From an uncultured bacterium (lineage in GTDB: Bacteria; Bacteroidota; Bacteroidia; Bacteroidales; Bacteroidaceae): a stretch of 12,524 bases of DNA. How positions within the stretch are numbered: the stretch's first letter is position 1; every line of letters begins with the position of its first letter. Of the stretch, positions 5,904 through 12,524 are shown piece by piece. The stretch is from NCBI GenBank assembly GCA_945788485.1, contig CALZMB010000037.1, positions 1 to 12,524 on the forward strand, read 5' to 3'. A model generated the notes under the pieces. It was not told the origin of the DNA, did not search any database, and saw nothing but the letters and a program-made list of their open reading frames with translations. Position numbers and translations under genes: made by a program.

Positions 5904-8708
5904 ATGAAGAAAATCAGACGCATTATCTTAGCGGCAGTGTTATCCGCTTTTACATTGAACGCAACATCAGAAGTGTTGCCCGAAGAGAACAGTTTTGGCA
6001 TATTGACAGGCCGCATAACCGATAACGAGAGTCACACGTTACCCGGTGCGACAGTCTATGTTGAAGATTTGCATACTGGCGTGACGAGTGATATGAATGG
6101 TTATTACACCCTGCCGAATCTTAAGCCTGGTACATATACCCTCCGCATCTCGTATGTCGGTTATGCTCCGATAACAAAGAAGATAACTGTAACAAAGAGT
6201 CGTGTCATCGAGACCGACTTTGTGATGAACGAGGGCATAGAGCTTCAGGAGGTGAGAGTAGAAGGCGCGTTTTCCGGCCAGCGCCGTGCGATGCAGATGC
6301 AGAAGGGCAGCATGGGTATCACCAATGTTGTCTCCGCCGACCAGGTTGGCAAGTTCCCTGATTCGAACATCGGTGATGCTTTGAAGCGAATCAATGGCAT
6401 CAATGTCCAGTACGATCAGGGAGAGGCGCGATTCGGCCAAGTCCGCGGCACGAGTGCCGACCTTACGTCAGTGACAGTAAACGGCAACCGTCTGCCGTCA
6501 GCAGAGGGCGACACGCGTAATGTCCAGCTCGACCTGATTCCCGCCGATATGATTCAGACAATAGAGGTGAATAAGGTCTTGACGGCAGATATGGACGGCG
6601 ATGCCATCGGCGGCGGCATTAACCTCGTGACGAAGAACTCCCCTTCGCGCCGCATCCTCAATTTCACTGGCTCTACGGGTTATACATGGATTAGTGAAAA
6701 ACCTCAGTGGAACATCGGCGGCACATGGGGCGACCGTTTCTTCGGCAACAAGTTGGGCATCATGGCGAGCGCATCTTACCAGTATGCGCCGGGCGGCTCT
6801 GACAATACAGAGTTTGAATATGTCGAGAAGAAGGGTGAGATACAGCTGAAGGAAGCTCAGGTGAGACAGTATTATGTGACTCGCGAGCGCCAGAGCTATT
6901 CTCTCGCTCTCGACTACAAGTTCAATCCTCTTCACCGTATCTCTTTCAAAGGCATCTACAACCGCCGCAACGACTGGGAGAACCGCTACCGTATAAGTTA
7001 CAAGAAGCTCAATTCGTCGCCAAAAGACCAGAGTGTGGTTCTTCAGACGAAGGCAGGCAGCGATGACACTAAATCCGCGCGTCTTGAACGTCAGCAGACA
7101 ATGGATTTCACGCTTGACGGAGACCATCAGTTCGGCAATCTGAAAGTGGATTGGGCTTCAAGCTATTCACGTGCGACAGAAGACCGTCCTAACGAGCGAT
7201 ACATCGGCCTGAAGTTGAAGGGCAGTGACGATCTCGATTTCGGAGCGTCGTTTGTTGATGTAGGCGGCCGTCAGCCATATTCTGCTCTTGTCATTCCTGC
7301 ATTTTCAGAGGCGAAATGGAAGATAGACGAATTCTGTAATTCCGACCAGTCCATAAAGGAGAACGAATGGAAAGAACGTGTCAATTTCACGCTCCCGTTG
7401 ATTAAAGGGCCGTATTCCAACATGCTGAAGTTCGGATATAAATACACGTTGAAGAAGAAAGAACGCAACACTGCGTACTACGACTATACTGACGCTGCCG
7501 ACAAGTATATCAGCGACTGGCAGAATCACACTGTCAGCCAAGTTCGTGAGGGTTTCATGCCTGGCAGCCAATATCCCATCGGCACATCTTTCGTTGACAA
7601 AACATATATGGGCAGTTTGTGTTTCGACCGTGCCGACGGCCGTGAGGTTCTTGAAGAAGAGGCGGGCAACTATAAAGCCACAGAGCAGATACACGCCGCA
7701 TATCTCCGTTTCGACCAGCGTCTCGGCAGCCGTCTCGATGCTTCGCTCGGTCTCAGGGTAGAACATACACGCCTGAAGACAAGCGGCGTGAACTATGTGA
7801 TGGATGCAGACGAGCATGAATCGCTTACCCCAACGGGCGAATATGACAACTCCTACACCAATCTTCTTCCGAGTCTCTTGCTGAAATATCAGTTCTGCGA
7901 TGACGGCAACGTCCGTGCTTCCGTGACGAAGGCACTCTCCCGTCCAAAATATTCAGCCCTTGTCGCCAACAAGAGTTTCAATCTTGCTGACCAGGAGGCT
8001 ACTGTCGGCGACCCTACTATCCAGCCCACCACGTCCTGGAACTTCGACCTCTCTGCCGATTACTATTTCAGCAGTGTCGGCCTTGTCAGCCTCGGTTTCT
8101 TCTATAAGGATGTGAAGAATGTCAACATCGAGACGCTTGGCTATTATACAGGTGCAGAGCTCGGCTTGACGGGCAACGACGATGAGTTTGAAGTGACGCA
8201 GAACATGAGTGCTTATGATGCCCGCATATATGGCATTGAAGCGGCTCTGCAGCGTGATTTCTCATTTATCACTCACTCGCTCAGGTGTCTCGGTTTCTAT
8301 GGCAACTATACCTTTACCCATTCCACCACGCGCAACTACAACTCTCGCCTCGGCATACAAGACGGAGACGAGGTGAAGATGGCAGGCTCTCCAGAGCACA
8401 CCGCCAATGCCTCGCTCTATTTCGAGAAGAGCGGTATCAACATCCGTCTCTCTTATAACTTCGCTTCCAGCTTTGTGGATCAGATGAACACTGGCAGCCG
8501 TGAGCTCGACCGTTATTATGACTCGGTGAACTATCTCGACCTCAACGCCTCCTATACCTGGGGCAAGCGTACTCGCTTCACTGTCTTTGCCGAGGCAAAC
8601 AACCTTCTCAACCAGCCTCTTCGTTACTATCAGGGTCAGAAAGACAGGACGATGCAGGTCGAATACTATGGAGTGAAAGTCACGGCGGGTTTCAAGATCA
8701 ACCTTTAA
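5904..8708 (+). CDS. TonB-dependent outer-membrane receptor with N-terminal carboxypeptidase-regulatory-like domain
   Basis: A TonB-gated outer-membrane transporter of 934 residues. In order: signal peptide (about 1-20, MKKIRRIILAAVLSAF); carboxypeptidase-regulatory-like domain (about 31-112, with GRITDNESHTLPGATVYV and DMNGYYTLPNLKPGTY); plug (about 125-245, with NIGDALKRINGINVQ, QVRGTSADLTSVTVNG and DGDAIGGGINLVTK). A large beta-barrel follows, ending KVTAGFKINL. The plug resembles the TonB-Xanth-Caul receptor type (TIGR01782-like) more than glycan SusC proteins, and no SusD partner follows. The start was chosen because it gives a clean signal peptide and lies downstream of the -7 box. The next gene begins 16 nt later, so the pair is very likely an operon. 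Import of a phosphorylated compound is an inference from that neighbour. Confidence 0.94.
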   Translation: MKKIRRIILAAVLSAFTLNATSEVLPEENSFGILTGRITDNESHTLPGATVYVEDLHTGVTSDMNGYYTLPNLKPGTYTLRISYVGYAPITKKITVTKSRVIETDFVMNEGIELQEVRVEGAFSGQRRAMQMQKGSMGITNVVSADQVGKFPDSNIGDALKRINGINVQYDQGEARFGQVRGTSADLTSVTVNGNRLPSAEGDTRNVQLDLIPADMIQTIEVNKVLTADMDGDAIGGGINLVTKNSPSRRILNFTGSTGYTWISEKPQWNIGGTWGDRFFGNKLGIMASASYQYAPGGSDNTEFEYVEKKGEIQLKEAQVRQYYVTRERQSYSLALDYKFNPLHRISFKGIYNRRNDWENRYRISYKKLNSSPKDQSVVLQTKAGSDDTKSARLERQQTMDFTLDGDHQFGNLKVDWASSYSRATEDRPNERYIGLKLKGSDDLDFGASFVDVGGRQPYSALVIPAFSEAKWKIDEFCNSDQSIKENEWKERVNFTLPLIKGPYSNMLKFGYKYTLKKKERNTAYYDYTDAADKYISDWQNHTVSQVREGFMPGSQYPIGTSFVDKTYMGSLCFDRADGREVLEEEAGNYKATEQIHAAYLRFDQRLGSRLDASLGLRVEHTRLKTSGVNYVMDADEHESLTPTGEYDNSYTNLLPSLLLKYQFCDDGNVRASVTKALSRPKYSALVANKSFNLADQEATVGDPTIQPTTSWNFDLSADYYFSSVGLVSLGFFYKDVKNVNIETLGYYTGAELGLTGNDDEFEVTQNMSAYDARIYGIEAALQRDFSFITHSLRCLGFYGNYTFTHSTTRNYNSRLGIQDGDEVKMAGSPEHTANASLYFEKSGINIRLSYNFASSFVDQMNTGSRELDRYYDSVNYLDLNASYTWGKRTRFTVFAEANNLLNQPLRYYQGQKDRTMQVEYYGVKVTAGFKINL

Positions 8709-8724
8709 TCAGCAAGCAACAATT

Positions 8725-9711
8725 ATGGAAATATCAAAAAATACACATTACGAGACATGCCGTAATATAATGGCTGCCATCGCCACAACGGCTCTTGTTC
8801 TGCTTTTCGCTCTGTCATCTTCTGCGCAGACGTCATCTAAATTGAAAAGCATGAAGGGCGACATAAATGTTTTCATGGCAAACGACCTTGGTCGCAACGG
8901 GTATTACGAACAACGTCCCATCGCACGTTTGATGGGAGAAATGGCAGAGGTCATAGGTCCGGAATGTGTCGTTGCAGCCGGCGATGTTCATCATTTCAAT
9001 GGTGTGGCATCCACGTCCGACCCTTTGTGGATGACGAACTTCGAGAGCATATACGACCACCCGGAACTGATGATAGACTGGTTTCCTGTCTTAGGCAACC
9101 ATGAATACCGCGGCAATACGCAGGCTTGTATTGATTACAGAACAGTCAGTCGCCGTTGGATGTCCGGGGGCAGATACTATAGCCGTCTTTTCCGTGATGA
9201 GGAGAAGAATGTCTCTCTGCGCATTGTCTTCATAGACACGACCCCGCTCATCACCCGCTACCGCACAGAGAGTGACCTCTATCCTGATGCCTCTCGTCAG
9301 GATATTGATGCCCAGTTGGCATGGATAGACTCTACTCTCACAGCCGCTACTGAAGATTGGGTTATCGTCATCGGACATCATCCCGTCTATGCGCAGACCA
9401 CTAAGGCAGAATATGAGCGAACCGACATGCAGCAGCGTCTGCTTCCTATACTTCGCCGCCACCCGAATGTGTCGATGTATGCCTGTGGTCACATCCATAA
9501 TTTCCAACACATCCGAATGCCGGGCGATGCCATTGAATATGTCGTCAACTCCTCCGCCTCTCTCGCACGCAAGGTAAAACCCACGATAGGCACGGTGTTC
9601 TGTTCTTCTGCCCCGGGCTTCTCTGTCATCTCGGCGACAAAAGACAAGCTTTCACTTTATATGATTGACAACACGGGGACTGTAATACACGAGATAACCA
9701 AGAGGCATTGA
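8725..9711 (+). CDS. Exported metallophosphoesterase, ACP5/purple acid phosphatase-like
   Basis: Secreted dinuclear-metal phosphatase of 328 residues, resembling type 5 (tartrate-resistant) acid phosphatase. The signal peptide covers about residues 1-34 (hydrophobic 16-33, cleavage near SSSAQ). The metal motifs are in order: D54 (ANDLG), GDVHH (86-90), GNHE (124-127), GHH (217-219) and GHIH (255-258). GNTQACIDY and RRWM (130-146) match the ACP5 pattern. The tyrosine that ligates Fe(III) in the GDxxY motif and gives purple phosphatases their colour is His here (H90). Residue 1 is preferred over the ATG at residue 16 because it keeps R13 as the positive n-region. It lies 16 nt after the receptor gene and probably releases phosphate from a ligand of that receptor. 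Confidence 0.9.
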   Translation: MEISKNTHYETCRNIMAAIATTALVLLFALSSSAQTSSKLKSMKGDINVFMANDLGRNGYYEQRPIARLMGEMAEVIGPECVVAAGDVHHFNGVASTSDPLWMTNFESIYDHPELMIDWFPVLGNHEYRGNTQACIDYRTVSRRWMSGGRYYSRLFRDEEKNVSLRIVFIDTTPLITRYRTESDLYPDASRQDIDAQLAWIDSTLTAATEDWVIVIGHHPVYAQTTKAEYERTDMQQRLLPILRRHPNVSMYACGHIHNFQHIRMPGDAIEYVVNSSASLARKVKPTIGTVFCSSAPGFSVISATKDKLSLYMIDNTGTVIHEITKRH

Positions 9712-9716
9712 TAGTC

Positions 9717-9763
9717 CAACAATAAAGGTGCAAACTCAATTTGAGTTTGCACCTTTATTGTTG
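9717..9763. terminator. 47-bp palindrome between convergent genes (bidirectional terminator)
   Basis: Perfect inverted repeat with 23-bp arms (9717-9739 and 9741-9763) around a single central base. The GC-containing core (GGTGCAAACTC) is flanked by CAACAATAAA/TTTATTGTTG, which gives a U-rich 3' side on either strand. It sits 5 nt after the phosphoesterase stop and 13 nt beyond the stop of the convergent Rpn gene, as expected for a shared terminator. Confidence 0.8.
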
Positions 9764-9776
9764 TTGTGGGTATGTT

Positions 9777-10157
9777 TTATTCAAGTTTGATATATTCAAT
9801 GTCCAGCCCAGTCATCGAGGCTATTTTTTCAGCAGAAAGCCCAGCTTCTTTCAGTGCCTTCACCGAAGCTCTCAATGCCTTGTCCTGCTGTTGGAGTTGT
9901 TTGTCCTGCTGTTGGAGTTGTTTGTCCTGCTGTTGTATTTGTTCGTCCTGTTGTTGTATTTGTTTGTCCTGTTGTTGTATTTGTTTGTCCTGTTGTTGTA
10001 TTTGTTTGTCCTGCTGTTGTATTTGTTTGTCCTGCTGTTGCAGTTGTTCGTCTTGTTTCTCAATAATTTTCTTGTTTTCTGCGATAGTTTCGTTGAGCAA
10101 CATGACTGTAGTGTCTCTGTCCTCGAGGGCAGAGAAGAACTCGTCTTCCACGTTCAT
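9777..10157 (-). other. Candidate internal RpnS-like ORF (126 residues) in the downstream Rpn gene
   Basis: The in-frame ATG at residue 234 (MNVEDEFFSALEDRD) is preceded by GAGG with a 6-nt spacer, the best Shine-Dalgarno match around this gene. Independent translation would give the helix-repeat domain and tail without the nuclease. Known Rpn systems make such an internal antitoxin. Caution: Bacteroidota rarely rely on Shine-Dalgarno sequences. Confidence 0.3.
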
Positions 10158-10856
10158 GTGCTGCCTCACTTCGGGGTCCGCCGCAGCAGAGGCAAGTCTG
10201 TGCATGATATATTCCATGTCCGGGTTGCCCGCCAGCCTTGTTTCGTCAATCTCTATCACTTGCCTGTCCTTCTGCCAGCAGTTTGTCTGGTCGAAGCAGA
10301 AGAGCACCTGTTCGAGTCTCGGGTTGATGCGTCCGTGCAGCAAGGGTATCTGTACGATGATGCTGTCGTGCGTGAGGCTTGAGACGAATGGGTCAGTCAT
10401 GCCGTTCTCCACCACGTTGCCGTAGTAGTCGTATGGCTTGTGCGTGACATAGAACACCGGCTCTTCAATGTCTCCGACCCTGTGTCCGAGGATATACACG
10501 GCGACCATCGGCAGCGCGTGTTGCTCCGCCCCTTTCCCTACGACGTTCTCTTTCTTGTTGTATTGCGCCCCGAGATACTGCCTGAAGCGTAGTGTCTCTG
10601 TCTCCACCCATGTCTTCTGCAATTCGATGAGTATGTTCTTCTCTTTCCCGTTCTCGTCACGCACAGTCGCTCCGAAGTCTATTCTGAACATAGCCACGTC
10701 GTTCTTCGTGATGTTGGAGTATTCATTTGCCCGTTGCGTCACCGCCACCACTTTCTTCTTCAGCAGAGCTGAGAGGATAGTAATTGCTACGCGTTCGTCC
10801 TCCATGAGGTATTTGAACACCGTGTCGTATATCGGGTTTGCGCCATAGTATTTCAT
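9777..10856 (-). CDS. Rpn family PD-(D/E)XK nuclease, downstream copy of a tandem pair
   Basis: Rpn-type 'recombination-promoting nuclease/putative transposase' (TIGR01784/PDDEXK_2-like), 359 residues. The N-terminal nuclease domain (about 1-200) starts with NPIYDTVFKYLMED and has likely active-site residues D11, D60 (MFRIDFGAT) and E78-x-Q80 (ILIELQKTW). Residues 267-329 are nine Gln-rich heptads (QQDKQIQ type), a predicted helical dimerisation region. A short tail follows: SAEKIASMTGLDIEYIKLE. An in-frame ATG at residue 234 could start a separate small C-terminal protein. The gene starts 42 nt after the stop of the upstream copy. Its own -7 box is mutated (TATCTCTG) and no -33 is seen, so it probably depends on readthrough. 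Rpn proteins include DNA endonucleases and phage-defence toxins; true transposition is not established. Confidence 0.92.
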   Translation of the reverse strand: MKYYGANPIYDTVFKYLMEDERVAITILSALLKKKVVAVTQRANEYSNITKNDVAMFRIDFGATVRDENGKEKNILIELQKTWVETETLRFRQYLGAQYNKKENVVGKGAEQHALPMVAVYILGHRVGDIEEPVFYVTHKPYDYYGNVVENGMTDPFVSSLTHDSIIVQIPLLHGRINPRLEQVLFCFDQTNCWQKDRQVIEIDETRLAGNPDMEYIMHRLASAAADPEVRQHMNVEDEFFSALEDRDTTVMLLNETIAENKKIIEKQDEQLQQQDKQIQQQDKQIQQQDKQIQQQDKQIQQQDEQIQQQDKQLQQQDKQLQQQDKALRASVKALKEAGLSAEKIASMTGLDIEYIKLE

Positions 10857-10876
10857 AGTCTTGTCTCTTTCAATTG
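9802..10876 (-). repeat. Tandem 1075-bp duplication, downstream unit
   Basis: Identical, as far as I can read, to 10924-11998, with an offset of 1122 bp. It covers codons 1-350 of the Rpn gene, a partial codon and 20 bp of leader. Identity stops sharply on both sides. Confidence 0.9.
9870..10058 (-). repeat. Nine 21-bp in-frame repeats (downstream Rpn copy)
   Basis: Direct 21-bp repeats encoding heptads KQDEQLQ, four QQDKQIQ, QQDEQIQ, two QQDKQLQ and QQDKALR (residues 267-329). Near-identical units allow slippage or recombination to change the helix length in whole heptads without a frameshift. Confidence 0.9.
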
Positions 10877-10885
10877 TTTACGTTA

Positions 10886-10893
10886 CAGAGATA
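10886..10893 (-). promoter_or_regulatory. Degenerate -7 box of the downstream Rpn copy
   Basis: On the - strand this reads TATCTCTG, one base away from TAnnTTTG, at the place equivalent to the perfect box of the other copy. No TTG lies about 20 nt upstream, because that sequence is the 3' end of the upstream copy. Probably weak or inactive. Confidence 0.4.
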
Positions 10894-10898
10894 TTCTT

Positions 10899-11279
10899 TT
10901 ACAGAGAGTTGATGTATTGAATATCCAGCCCAGTCATCGAGGCTATTTTTTCAGCAGAAAGCCCAGCTTCTTTCAGTGCCTTCACCGAAGCTCTCAATGC
11001 CTTGTCCTGCTGTTGGAGTTGTTTGTCCTGCTGTTGGAGTTGTTTGTCCTGCTGTTGTATTTGTTCGTCCTGTTGTTGTATTTGTTTGTCCTGTTGTTGT
11101 ATTTGTTTGTCCTGTTGTTGTATTTGTTTGTCCTGCTGTTGTATTTGTTTGTCCTGCTGTTGCAGTTGTTCGTCTTGTTTCTCAATAATTTTCTTGTTTT
11201 CTGCGATAGTTTCGTTGAGCAACATGACTGTAGTGTCTCTGTCCTCGAGGGCAGAGAAGAACTCGTCTTCCACGTTCAT
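10899..11279 (-). other. Candidate internal RpnS-like ORF (126 residues) in the upstream Rpn gene
   Basis: Same in-frame ATG and GAGG-N6 context as the downstream copy. The predicted small product would differ from its twin only in the last six residues, so the two could cross-interact or form mixed dimers through the shared heptad helix. Confidence 0.3.
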
Positions 11280-11978
11280 GTGCTGCCTCACTTCGGGGTC
11301 CGCCGCAGCAGAGGCAAGTCTGTGCATGATATATTCCATGTCCGGGTTGCCCGCCAGCCTTGTTTCGTCAATCTCTATCACTTGCCTGTCCTTCTGCCAG
11401 CAGTTTGTCTGGTCGAAGCAGAAGAGCACCTGTTCGAGTCTCGGGTTGATGCGTCCGTGCAGCAAGGGTATCTGTACGATGATGCTGTCGTGCGTGAGGC
11501 TTGAGACGAATGGGTCAGTCATGCCGTTCTCCACCACGTTGCCGTAGTAGTCGTATGGCTTGTGCGTGACATAGAACACCGGCTCTTCAATGTCTCCGAC
11601 CCTGTGTCCGAGGATATACACGGCGACCATCGGCAGCGCGTGTTGCTCCGCCCCTTTCCCTACGACGTTCTCTTTCTTGTTGTATTGCGCCCCGAGATAC
11701 TGCCTGAAGCGTAGTGTCTCTGTCTCCACCCATGTCTTCTGCAATTCGATGAGTATGTTCTTCTCTTTCCCGTTCTCGTCACGCACAGTCGCTCCGAAGT
11801 CTATTCTGAACATAGCCACGTCGTTCTTCGTGATGTTGGAGTATTCATTTGCCCGTTGCGTCACCGCCACCACTTTCTTCTTCAGCAGAGCTGAGAGGAT
11901 AGTAATTGCTACGCGTTCGTCCTCCATGAGGTATTTGAACACCGTGTCGTATATCGGGTTTGCGCCATAGTATTTCAT
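10899..11978 (-). CDS. Rpn family PD-(D/E)XK nuclease, upstream copy of a tandem pair
   Basis: Same 359-residue length and, up to residue 353, the same protein as the downstream copy. It has the nuclease domain with D11, D60 and E78-x-Q80, and nine Gln-rich heptads at 267-329. The C-terminal residues differ: LDIQYINSL here against LDIEYIKLE in the other gene, so four of the last six residues are changed. This copy has an intact Bacteroidota promoter (TTG-N20-TATCTTTG) with a short leader, so it is likely the expressed head of a two-gene transcript. An internal ATG at residue 234 (11279) preceded by GAGG is present as in the other copy. A role in phage defence or DNA cleavage is inferred from the family. 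Confidence 0.92.
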   Translation of the reverse strand: MKYYGANPIYDTVFKYLMEDERVAITILSALLKKKVVAVTQRANEYSNITKNDVAMFRIDFGATVRDENGKEKNILIELQKTWVETETLRFRQYLGAQYNKKENVVGKGAEQHALPMVAVYILGHRVGDIEEPVFYVTHKPYDYYGNVVENGMTDPFVSSLTHDSIIVQIPLLHGRINPRLEQVLFCFDQTNCWQKDRQVIEIDETRLAGNPDMEYIMHRLASAAADPEVRQHMNVEDEFFSALEDRDTTVMLLNETIAENKKIIEKQDEQLQQQDKQIQQQDKQIQQQDKQIQQQDKQIQQQDEQIQQQDKQLQQQDKQLQQQDKALRASVKALKEAGLSAEKIASMTGLDIQYINSL

Positions 11979-11998
11979 AGTCTTGTCTCTTTCAATTG
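10924..11998 (-). repeat. Tandem 1075-bp duplication, upstream unit
   Basis: Partner of 9802-10876. The 25 bp beyond its gene-3' edge (10899-10923 against 9777-9801) differ at 9 positions. Beyond the other edge the leaders align only with two substitutions and a 3-bp indel for about 25 bp, then are unrelated. Confidence 0.9.
10992..11180 (-). repeat. Nine 21-bp in-frame repeats (upstream Rpn copy)
   Basis: Same nine heptad-coding units, in the same order, as in the downstream copy. Unchanged copy number in an intrinsically unstable array supports very recent homogenisation of the two genes. Confidence 0.9.
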
Positions 11999-12010
11999 CT
12001 TATTTCGTTA

Positions 12011-12041
12011 CAAAGATATTCTTTTTCTGTGAAATGCCCAA
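12011..12041 (-). promoter_or_regulatory. Consensus Bacteroidota promoter of the Rpn pair
   Basis: On the - strand, TTG (12039-12041) is followed after 20 nt by TATCTTTG (12011-12018), an exact TAnnTTTG. This predicts a transcript start near 12005 and a leader of roughly 27 nt before the ATG at 11978. It is the clearest promoter in the window. Confidence 0.75.
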
Positions 12042-12094
12042 GCAATTAACATTATTTATTAGCGTCGCAACAGTCCTTCGCCATATAAATGCTT

Positions 12095-12129
12095 GAGGTG
12101 CAACACCCTGTAAAAGAATGTTGCACCTC
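12095..12129 (-). terminator. Hairpin downstream of the edge gene (probable terminator)
   Basis: GAGGTGCAACA (12095-12105) and its exact complement (12119-12129) form an 11-bp stem with a 13-nt loop, 17 nt beyond the stop of the - strand gene at 12147. No strong T-run follows, so the terminator call rests on the stem and its position. Confidence 0.55.
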
Positions 12130-12146
12130 GTTATGCAGTCTTTCGT

Positions 12147-12524
12147 TTATCTTGCAATCATCTTCCTCACGTTCTTTCCCTGTTTCATGATGAAGATATT
12201 TCCGGAAGCCGGTCTGCTGATGCGTTGTCCGGATATGTTGTAGTATTCCGGCTGCATCTCTTCTTCGTCGCGTATGTTCTCTATTGCCGTAGGCTTATTG
12301 TCAAATGTCGCCTTCTTGGCAGCCACGTTCACATGGATATAGTTGTTCTGCTGTCCGCCAATGACATCTGGCAGTGTCCATGATGTGGCATTTGTCTCTT
12401 TTGTGACAAGCTTCAGATAGTAGTCGCCTTGTGCAAGTTTTCCCGGCAGCTTGCAATTTAATGTGGTGTTGTTTTTTATAAAATAGTAGTTTGGCTGCAG
12501 AGTCAGCACCACAGAGAACATCTT
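12147..12524 (-). CDS. C-terminal part of a secreted protein with a YYNISGQR-type tail (partial)
   Basis: The reading frame stays open to the window edge; the Met at 12521 is probably internal, so the true start lies outside. About 125 residues are visible. The first part looks like a beta-rich Ig-like segment (KLPGKLAQGDYYLKLV, then YIHVNVAAKKATF). The end, after TAIENI, is PEYYNISGQRISRPASGNIF and a basic finish, VRKMIAR. This matches the short C-terminal domain with NxxGQ and G-I-(F/Y)-I found on many exported Prevotella and Bacteroides proteins, related to type IX secretion sorting signals. The Ig-like part is reminiscent of the C-terminal regions of secreted C10-type cysteine proteases, but nothing here proves that. 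Confidence 0.75.
   Translation of the reverse strand, partial: KMFSVVLTLQPNYYFIKNNTTLNCKLPGKLAQGDYYLKLVTKETNATSWTLPDVIGGQQNNYIHVNVAAKKATFDNKPTAIENIRDEEEMQPEYYNISGQRISRPASGNIFIMKQGKNVRKMIAR

Noticed and set aside
9870..10058. Regular repeats that might be taken for a CRISPR array
   Set aside because: Units are contiguous 21-mers with no unique spacers and stay in frame within a protein-coding gene.
9741..10425. Long + strand ORFs rich in Leu/Val/Phe or Cys/Ser over the repeat region (also at 10917-11547)
   Set aside because: They are antisense readings of the 21-bp Gln-rich repeats and of the Rpn coding frame; their repetitive composition follows from the repeats, and the - strand frame has clear family motifs.
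10893..12119. 12-bp inverted match ATTCTTTTACAG (10893-10904) with 12108-12119 around the upstream Rpn copy
   Set aside because: A few chance 12-mer inverted matches are expected in a 12.5-kb A/T-rich window; no accompanying target duplication was seen.

Overview
The window looks like chromosomal DNA of a Bacteroidales bacterium, most likely Prevotella-like. This rests on four things seen in the sequence. The S13-S11-S4-rpoA-L17 cluster has start sites preceded by A/T-rich leaders rather than Shine-Dalgarno sequences. Promoters fit the Bacteroidota consensus TTG-N20-TAnnTTTG. There is a SusC/TonB-type receptor with an N-terminal carboxypeptidase-regulatory-like domain. The last gene encodes a secreted protein ending in a YYNISGQR-type C-terminal motif. 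The genus is an inference.

Layout. (1) 1-3585, + strand: the ribosomal alpha operon (rpsM, rpsK, rpsD, rpoA, rplQ) followed by rplS, ending at a clear hairpin-plus-T terminator at 3554-3585. Several intergenic gaps hold perfect 8-bp or similar inverted repeats without T-tracts, which are candidate RNA regulatory or processing elements. (2) 3613-4396: a ComF-family phosphoribosyltransferase gene closed by a very long hairpin. (3) 4570-5693, - strand: a tyrosine recombinase whose first catalytic arginine position reads Met, followed 11 nt later by a tiny acidic ORF of 42 codons. (4) 5854-9711, + strand: a probable two-gene operon of a TonB-dependent outer-membrane receptor and an exported ACP5-like (purple acid phosphatase family) phosphoesterase, divergent from the recombinase. 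It ends in a 47-bp palindrome shared with the convergent unit. (5) 9777-11978, - strand: two tandem genes for Rpn-family (PD-(D/E)XK, 'recombination-promoting nuclease/putative transposase') proteins. (6) 12095 to the right edge: a hairpin and the 3' end of a secreted-protein gene on the - strand that runs off the window.

The most interesting part is the tandem Rpn pair. By eye, 1075 bp (9802-10876 versus 10924-11998) are identical, yet both borders change abruptly: 9 of 25 bases differ at the 3' end, altering 4 of the last 6 residues, and the promoter region differs by substitutions and a 3-bp indel. This suggests very recent gene conversion or duplication of an array unit. Each copy carries nine 21-bp repeats coding for a Gln-rich heptad helix. 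Each also has an in-frame ATG with a GAGG at good spacing just upstream of the repeats. That is the architecture reported for Rpn gene-within-gene toxin-antitoxin phage-defence systems (RpnL toxin, RpnS antitoxin). Only the upstream copy keeps a consensus promoter.

The receptor/phosphatase pair probably works in import or processing of a phosphorylated nutrient, but the ligand cannot be read from the sequence. No tRNA, rRNA or CRISPR array was seen.
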